64,000 nucleotides of DNA from DTCV01 sp964641155 (lineage in GTDB: Archaea; Thermoproteota; Thermoprotei_A; Sulfolobales; NBVN01), in assembly GCA_964641155.1 (NCBI GenBank), contig CAZXJO010000001.1, positions 248,001-312,000 on the forward strand, written 5' to 3'. The number at the start of each line of letters is the position of its first letter. Within the stretch, counting starts at the first letter, position 1. Under the pieces are notes generated by a model. That model was not told the DNA's origin and ran no database searches. It was given only the letters and a program-made list of their open reading frames with translations. Of the stretch, positions 58,663 to 64,000 are shown piece after piece. A program made the position numbers and the translations under genes.

Positions 58663-60252
58663 GTGGTATTCTTGTTCAAATTGTTTACGAGGAAGTCTAA
58701 GGGAACCAGCGGCACAGTCCGCGGTGGTGAGGTCCTAAAAGACTTAATTAGCAAGCCATCCATATCTAACGTCATCGATTTTTACCCGCTACTTGAAAAT
58801 TACTCCTATGCTTTGATACATGTTAACGAATTAGGCGAGAAAGTATATGAAGTCATAGAGCCTACGTTAACCAATGATGAACCCCTGTTAGTCGATTTGA
58901 TTAAGAGGAAGATACTCGAGAGAGAATCAATCAGTAGGAGTTTGAGGGAGTCAGGCAGCGTTGAGGCTGCTATAGCCACTATTAAGAAGGCTGTTAAGGA
59001 TGGTTCCCTCGGCGTTAAAATGGTTGACGACGTTGTAGTGGATAAGGTATCATACTATGTGGCTAGGGACTTAGTCGGGTACTCCGTACTTGAACCACTG
59101 ATGAGGGACGCCAAGCTCGAAGACATAGTTTGCAACGGGGTTAACTTACCTATATACGTCTTCCACAGCCTGTACGAATGGTTGAAAACTAGCGTAGTTA
59201 TTAATGACTTTAAGTCCTTGGAGCTAATTGTGAATCGACTAGCATATAAGGCGGGTTTAGAGGTCAGCATAGCTAAACCTATAGCTGAAGGTATGTTAAC
59301 GCCCGAGGGTTATAGGGTGCACATAGTTTTCGACGTCGTTGCTAGGAGGGGGTCCACATTCACAATAAGGAAATTTAAATCTGAGCCGTTCACACTGCCT
59401 CAACTCATCAATCTAGGTACCTTAGACCCGTTAGCCGCGGCCTACCTATGGATCTTAGTAGAGAATTTGCAGAGCATCCTCATAATAGGTCCCACGGCCT
59501 CAGGTAAGACCACGCTCCTCAATGCTGTGTCACTCCTAATACCTCCGGAGGTTAAGGTAGTTACAGTGGAGGAGAGCCCCGAATTGAATCTGACGTCGCG
59601 TGAGAACTGGATATCATTAATTACTAGGTTAAGCACTGAGGCAGGTGTTGCAAACGTAACCCTGTACGAACTACTGAAGAGTGCGTTAAGGCAGAGGCCC
59701 GACGTCATAATAGTTGGTGAGATCAGAGGTGAGGAAGCTTACACATTCTTCCAAGCCGTTAGCTTAGGTCACGGAGGTCTGGCAACAATGCACGCCGAAA
59801 ACACAGAATCAGCGATACAGAGATTGCTGGCAGAACCTTTCAAGATACCTAAAAGCGTCCTACAGTTGGTTAGGGTGTACGTCTGTTTGGGGAGGGTTCA
59901 GTTAAGTGGGAAGGTGGTGGCTAGGAGGGTCATAGAGGTGAGGGAGGTTGAGGGGGTGGATCCTCGAACCAACGAGTTAATACTAGGCACACCATTCAAA
60001 TGGAGCCGTGATAAAGACGCCCTGGTTTTCTCCGGCTACAGCCACGTCATTAAGCTAATAGCTGAGAGGAAACAGGTTGACTACAACGAAGTGTTTAATG
60101 ATTTGCTGAGGAGGGCCACGGTGATGAAATGGGCTGCTAAGCGTAAAATGGGTGTCAGAGACCTGCAGAGCGTTGTCAGGGACTATAGGAGGAATTGGCT
60201 GACAATTTACTCGATTGCAACGTCTGAGGTGGGGGCTTATGCGATACCTTAG
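58663..60252 (+). CDS. Type IV pilus assembly ATPase (GspE/TadA family)
   Basis: 529 residues. N-terminal domain of about 250 residues, then Walker A GPTASGKT (276-283), the Asp box and Walker B region (RQRPDVIIVGEIRGEEAY), and the His box GHGGLATMHAEN. This is the archaeal branch that powers type IV pili or archaella. Starts GTG 58663 next to the pilin stop, or TTG 58672. Overlaps the next gene by 14 bases. Confidence 0.94.
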   Translation: MVFLFKLFTRKSKGTSGTVRGGEVLKDLISKPSISNVIDFYPLLENYSYALIHVNELGEKVYEVIEPTLTNDEPLLVDLIKRKILERESISRSLRESGSVEAAIATIKKAVKDGSLGVKMVDDVVVDKVSYYVARDLVGYSVLEPLMRDAKLEDIVCNGVNLPIYVFHSLYEWLKTSVVINDFKSLELIVNRLAYKAGLEVSIAKPIAEGMLTPEGYRVHIVFDVVARRGSTFTIRKFKSEPFTLPQLINLGTLDPLAAAYLWILVENLQSILIIGPTASGKTTLLNAVSLLIPPEVKVVTVEESPELNLTSRENWISLITRLSTEAGVANVTLYELLKSALRQRPDVIIVGEIRGEEAYTFFQAVSLGHGGLATMHAENTESAIQRLLAEPFKIPKSVLQLVRVYVCLGRVQLSGKVVARRVIEVREVEGVDPRTNELILGTPFKWSRDKDALVFSGYSHVIKLIAERKQVDYNEVFNDLLRRATVMKWAAKRKMGVRDLQSVVRDYRRNWLTIYSIATSEVGAYAIP

Positions 60253-61093
60253 TGAACTAGCTGATCGGCTCGCCCAGCGCTTTAATGCATTAGAGAAGTA
60301 TGTCGTAGGGTCGGGAATTTCTCCTTCCCTAAGCAGGTATTTCGAGAATTTGATTAAGCTCTTTATTCCAATAATGTTTTTGGCGTTAACGACGGTGACC
60401 TCAGCACTAAACATCACCCAGGCACCTAACATGGGATTAGTGGGAATGTTGACGGCAGTCCTATTGAGCGCGGCGGCTACAGCGTTCGCGTTCGTGTTAG
60501 TGGCGGTAACGCTCCCTAAGCTACTGCACATGAACAGAGGATATAGGTTAGAGGCTAAGTATCCTGCATTCCTCTACATTTTCTCACTACTACTAACGTC
60601 TGGTCTAGGCCCAACTAAGGCCTTACTCGAACTCAACAAATTCAAGGACTTAGAGCCCTTCAGAATTGAGTTAGAGGCGATCAGTAACGGACTCCACCTA
60701 GGTAAGAGCTTAGATGAAGTCATAAATAACTTAGTCGTAATCACCCCGTGTAGGTCGTTGGTTTCCCTCCTCACCGCTGTGCAAGGTGTTGTGAAAAGCG
60801 GCTATGACCCCATGCCAGTAGTTAACAGTCTGATAGAGAGATACTTTGCAGGTGTTCGGGCAAGGGTTGAGGAAATGGTTAACTTTATGGGTATGCTATC
60901 CGAGGCATTTGCGGCTGTAGCACTCCTCCTCCCTTTAGTTGTCTCAGTTATTGCGTCCACCACCTCCTTAGTACCTATAGGCATCATAAACCCCTACCTC
61001 CTCCTCATCATAACGGCACTGGTAATAGTCCCAGCATCCTCACTGGTGTATTATATCTTAATAGATTACGTGATGAGTAGTGTTGAGATATGA
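60239..61093 (+). CDS. Type II secretion/pilus membrane platform protein, first copy
   Basis: 284 residues from ATG 60239 (MRYLSELADRLAQ). Two transmembrane helices near residues 42-90, a T2SF cytoplasmic domain (LLTSGLGPTKALLELN, then GKSLDEVINNLVV), and two C-terminal helices. Works with the ATPase and the following paralogue as the inner-membrane platform. Overlaps neighbours on both sides. Confidence 0.88.
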   Translation: MRYLSELADRLAQRFNALEKYVVGSGISPSLSRYFENLIKLFIPIMFLALTTVTSALNITQAPNMGLVGMLTAVLLSAAATAFAFVLVAVTLPKLLHMNRGYRLEAKYPAFLYIFSLLLTSGLGPTKALLELNKFKDLEPFRIELEAISNGLHLGKSLDEVINNLVVITPCRSLVSLLTAVQGVVKSGYDPMPVVNSLIERYFAGVRARVEEMVNFMGMLSEAFAAVALLLPLVVSVIASTTSLVPIGIINPYLLLIITALVIVPASSLVYYILIDYVMSSVEI

Positions 61094-61962
61094 CTTTATC
61101 TCCAAAAGCGAAAATACTGTTAACGTGTTCCACGTATTTAATACTACTTCATTTACTGGTCTACTACTTAGCCCTAGTAGAAGACGTCAAGTTTTACTCA
61201 ATATCCTTCCTCGTGCTCCCCTACGGATATAAGTTCACAGGTTTACTATCAGCCTCCTTACTGGTGTTGTATTCATTGTTGGCTGTGGTGGTATTACCTG
61301 ATGTGAGGAAGTTTAAGTCCATCGATGAGCAGATAAGTAGCTTCTTCAGGGATGTTACTGTCTACCTTAAGTCGGGCACAACTTTGTACGAGGCTATATC
61401 ACTTGCTAAGCGGAACTTAAGGGGCTATTTTAAGGCAATGATAGAGAGATTAGACACCTTAATTAGTTTGGGGGTAAGTTTTGATGACGCAGTAGATATG
61501 GTTCTGAAGGACGTCGGTGTCAAGTACGGGTACGTGATGAGGACCTTCTCGGTGGCTATGAGGAGTGGTGGCAGGTCCGTAGACGTTATGGAGAGGGCTT
61601 CCAACATCCTAAGTTATTTACATACATACCGGGACTACAGGAGGAGGACTTTCAGGCAGTACCTCGTACTGTTATTGATGATTGTTATCGTGTACGACTT
61701 CACGGTAGCATTCGTAGTCCTAATATTGAACTCCTTGACAAGTGCTGGAGCGCTCTTCATCGTTAAACCTGACGTAGAGCTCATATACACACTCATGTAC
61801 TACATATCCGTAGTTGTTTCCTTAGTATCCGGGGTCTCCTGCGGTAAGAGTATTGAGGGCAGTATCATCATGGCCTTCCCCTACGTACTTCTAGCCTTAA
61901 TTATAAACTTCGTGTTGATACACACGTTGCCGACCCTGGTTCTGGTATCCTTCAGGAGTTAA
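61090..61962 (+). CDS. Type II secretion/pilus membrane platform protein, second copy
   Basis: 290 residues. Two N-terminal transmembrane helices (8-28 and 50-73), a T2SF domain (YLKSGTTLYEAISLA, FDDAVDMVLKDVG, MRTFSVAMRSGGRSVDVMERAS) and three or four C-terminal helices. The platform is encoded as two genes, the half-and-half layout also known from other crenarchaeal pili. Starts within the previous gene (4-base overlap). Confidence 0.88.
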   Translation: MTLSPKAKILLTCSTYLILLHLLVYYLALVEDVKFYSISFLVLPYGYKFTGLLSASLLVLYSLLAVVVLPDVRKFKSIDEQISSFFRDVTVYLKSGTTLYEAISLAKRNLRGYFKAMIERLDTLISLGVSFDDAVDMVLKDVGVKYGYVMRTFSVAMRSGGRSVDVMERASNILSYLHTYRDYRRRTFRQYLVLLLMIVIVYDFTVAFVVLILNSLTSAGALFIVKPDVELIYTLMYYISVVVSLVSGVSCGKSIEGSIIMAFPYVLLALIINFVLIHTLPTLVLVSFRS

Positions 61963-62086
61963 CAACTGATCCATTTTACCTTTAACCTACTTACCCGTTT
62001 CATTAGCTGTGTAGTGCTTCCGTAAGTACATCACAACTGACTAGGGCAAACATCCACAAAGCTCTGTTGTTGGGGGACTCCCACAC

Positions 62087-62659
62087 TCATCCTTTAACTA
62101 GTTCACGACCCTTATCGCTCAGTTCGTAGAGGTATATCGGCCTTAACGAAGCGCTGACAGGTGTGAAGATGTTCTCACAGTTGTGGCACCTATGTATGAC
62201 GTTCGGTGACGAGGTCCTGGTGTGACATGACATGCATTCGAAGAACGTGGCGTAGACCCTTAAGTCTTTCTCACTTCTTATCTCTCTCCCACATTTCGGG
62301 CATACTAGGGCACCGCCTTCCTTCTTGGAGAACTTAATTTCACCATCCGTATACCCGCAATCAACGTGTTGTATCAGCCTGGACTTAATGATGTCCAAGG
62401 AGGAACACGAAGGGCATACGTACTTAGTTGATACGTTCAAAGAACCGCATTTAGGGCACGCTATGACCATATCTACAAACCTCCTAGTAAGTAACCCCTT
62501 CCTCGTAAGGTCTTCTAATTCAGACTCGTCAATTTCGTCAAATCCCGGGTACCTTAAGGTAGCGGTGACCTTGAAGTCCGGGGTTAGGGCCCCACTACTT
62601 GCTAACTTTCTGAGGAGTTCCCTCAAATCATTGGTTGAACTCGGCATTGAGGACGTCAT
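62087..62659 (-). CDS. TackOD1-like multi-zinc-ribbon protein
   Basis: 190 residues from ATG 62659 (leaderless, about 25-30 bases after a TATA-like AGTATTAATA). Cys pairs CPKC...CPSC...CPKC...CMSC...CHNC make three zinc ribbons, with the block IQHVDCGYTDGEIKF typical of TackOD1 (output domain 1 of Thaumarchaeota and Crenarchaeota). Such domains end signalling proteins in some archaea; here it stands alone. Confidence 0.75.
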   Translation of the reverse strand: MTSSMPSSTNDLRELLRKLASSGALTPDFKVTATLRYPGFDEIDESELEDLTRKGLLTRRFVDMVIACPKCGSLNVSTKYVCPSCSSLDIIKSRLIQHVDCGYTDGEIKFSKKEGGALVCPKCGREIRSEKDLRVYATFFECMSCHTRTSSPNVIHRCHNCENIFTPVSASLRPIYLYELSDKGRELVKG

Positions 62660-62875
62660 CCAATAGTAACTAAGCATGCTTCGTTATTAATACTTATTGT
62701 GAACTTCATGCGGTGTTATTTGGCAACGCGTTGTGAAGTTGAGGACTCGGACCTCACACTACTTCATAACACGTCCCGTTGAGTTAGGCGTTCTTAAGTA
62801 GTAAGTGCCCTACCTCCTGACGATATCGTAATTCAAGGGAAGTCCTGTGTTCAACTCCTTCCACGTTCTTACGTG

Positions 62876-62973
<98 letters not shown>

Positions 62974-63140
62974 CCTATGTATTCAGATATAACCTAGGTT
63001 TAAAAACGCTAGTCCAGTTATTGGGGTCCGACCTCCTCGGGCTCCTTAGTTCTTGTAAAAATTTTTTATCCTTAAAGCTTAAAATAATTCAGAACATCTA
63101 CTACCTATGAATCTAACATTGACGTGGAGATGTAGTCGAG

Positions 63141-63398
63141 ATGAGCGGGAAGCTTGTAAAGAAGAAAATCAATACATTGGAACATGAATTAGTACCTAAG
63201 CATGAGGTATTAAGTCAGGAGGAGGTTGTGGAGTTGTTAAGAAGTCTCGGTGTTAGGCCTGAGCAACTCCCATGGATCAGGGCTTCGGACCCGGTTGCTA
63301 GGGAACTAGGCGTTAAGCCCGGTGATATCGTGAGAATAATTAGGAAGTCACCAACTGCAGGTGAGTCAATAGCTTATAGGTTTGTGGTGAGTGGGTGA
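63141..63398 (+). CDS. rpoH: RNA polymerase subunit H (Rpb5-like)
   Basis: 85 residues. EHELVPKHEVLSQEEVVELL, then LGVRPEQLPWIRASDPVARELG, KPGDIVRIIRKSPTAGES and IAYRFVV match archaeal subunit H, the jaw of the polymerase. Begins the polymerase operon with rpoB. Confidence 0.96.
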   Translation: MSGKLVKKKINTLEHELVPKHEVLSQEEVVELLRSLGVRPEQLPWIRASDPVARELGVKPGDIVRIIRKSPTAGESIAYRFVVSG

Positions 63399-63412
63399 GG
63401 GAGGGTGGGGAA

Positions 63413-64000
63413 ATGACGTACGATGACCTATGGGTTTTGATGGAGGCTTTCATCAATGAGAAAGGGTTGGTGAGACAGCATCTAGATTCTTTTAACGCGT
63501 TCGTATTAAAAGGGATTAAGGAAATAGTCAGAGAGAACAACATCATCCCAACTTCAGACCCTAACATCTACGTAGTTATAAAGGACATAGAGGTGGGGGA
63601 GCCTCAGTTCAGGGAAGTTGAGGGCACCTTAGTCGAGGTCTCACCAACTTTATGTAGGGTTAGAAACCTAACTTACTCAGCCCCGATGTACTTAACTATG
63701 AGTTTAGTTGAGAACGGTATTGAGGTATCAGTTCAGAACGTGTTCGTCGGTGAACTACCTATAATGGTTAAGTCCGTTAAGGACCCCCTCTCAAGAAAGA
63801 GTAAGGAGGAACTGATAAAGCTGGGTGAAGATTGGAGGGATCCTGGAGGTTACTTCATAATCAACGGCTCTGAGAGAGTTATAGTGACTCAGGAGGATCT
63901 GGCACCGAACAGGGTCTTCGTGGACTTCGCTAAGGAAGGAACCAACATCACACACACGGCTAAGGTGATATCATCAGCAGCAGGTTACAGGGTTCCAATA
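63413..64000 (+). CDS. rpoB: RNA polymerase subunit B, 5' part
   Basis: Second-largest polymerase subunit; about 196 residues before the window ends. MTYDDLWVLMEAFINEKGL, then HLDSFNAFV, DIEVGEP, SPTLCRVRNLTYSAPMYL and DPGGYFIINGSERVIVTQE match the archaeal lobe and protrusion start. ATG 63413, 14 bases after rpoH. Confidence 0.95.
   Translation, partial: MTYDDLWVLMEAFINEKGLVRQHLDSFNAFVLKGIKEIVRENNIIPTSDPNIYVVIKDIEVGEPQFREVEGTLVEVSPTLCRVRNLTYSAPMYLTMSLVENGIEVSVQNVFVGELPIMVKSVKDPLSRKSKEELIKLGEDWRDPGGYFIINGSERVIVTQEDLAPNRVFVDFAKEGTNITHTAKVISSAAGYRVPI

Overview
The window is a gene-dense stretch of a hyperthermophilic archaeon of the Thermoproteota (Crenarchaeota). The evidence is a cren7 chromatin gene, a full set of archaeal information-processing genes (RfcS/RfcL, Orc1/Cdc6, RpoP, RpoK, RpoH, RpoB, aIF1, Nop5, Elf1, ABCE1, L40e, S30e), an A-type ATP synthase, GGGP synthase, GatDE, a CTP-dependent riboflavin kinase, TATA-driven often leaderless genes, GGTG/GGAGG ribosome-binding sites, and tRNAs with short introns and encoded CCA. 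A Ced-like DNA-import cassette and the operon style point towards Desulfurococcales/Sulfolobales relatives; I cannot name a genus.

Layout. 1-5.5 kb: A-ATP synthase operon (K-E-C-F-A, minus strand); the A subunit carries a 533-residue intein in its P-loop and runs off the window. 5.5-9.3 kb: intron-containing tRNA-His, then PINA ATPase with an overlapping SWIM zinc-finger gene, Elf1 and GGGP synthase. 9.3-15.4 kb: regulators, MazG, SecG/Sec61beta, TiaS, Tsr3 and the RNase P RNA. 15.5-26.6 kb: TRAM protein, RfcS (402-residue intein), RfcL, Orc1/Cdc6, Nop5, S30e, GatD/GatE, aIF1, RpoP. 26.7-36.5 kb: tRNA-Asn, topoisomerase IA, site-2 protease, RpoK, thermosome, a degenerate TtuA-like gene, MetK, Sm protein. 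36.6-44.6 kb: DUF460, signal peptidase, Cren7, NOG1, a probably non-catalytic proteasome beta subunit, endonuclease V, RibK. 44.6-48 kb: Ced-like trio and a broken tnpB. 48-55 kb: AdoMetDC-family enzyme, MetV-MetF fusion, GGR-like oxidoreductase, thiolation PP-loop enzyme, TYW3, ABCE1, and a 28-residue peptide made of Glu and Trp after its first two residues. 55-64 kb: tRNA-Cys, type IV pilus operon, tRNA-Lys with an unusual intron, RpoH and the start of RpoB.

Functional themes: replication/recombination (RFC clamp loader, Orc1, PINA+SWIM, topoisomerase, endonuclease V), tRNA maturation and translation (RNase P RNA, TiaS, Tsr3, Nop5, GatDE, TYW3, thiolase, ABCE1), transcription (four RNAP subunits, Elf1), and cell-surface machines (pilus, Ced-like importer, signal peptidase). 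The strongest candidates for something new are the Glu/Trp micropeptide, the parallel endonuclease death in both inteins, two conserved genes that seem to lack any ATG/GTG/TTG start, and the PINA-SWIM pair. No CRISPR array, rRNA gene or prophage was seen.
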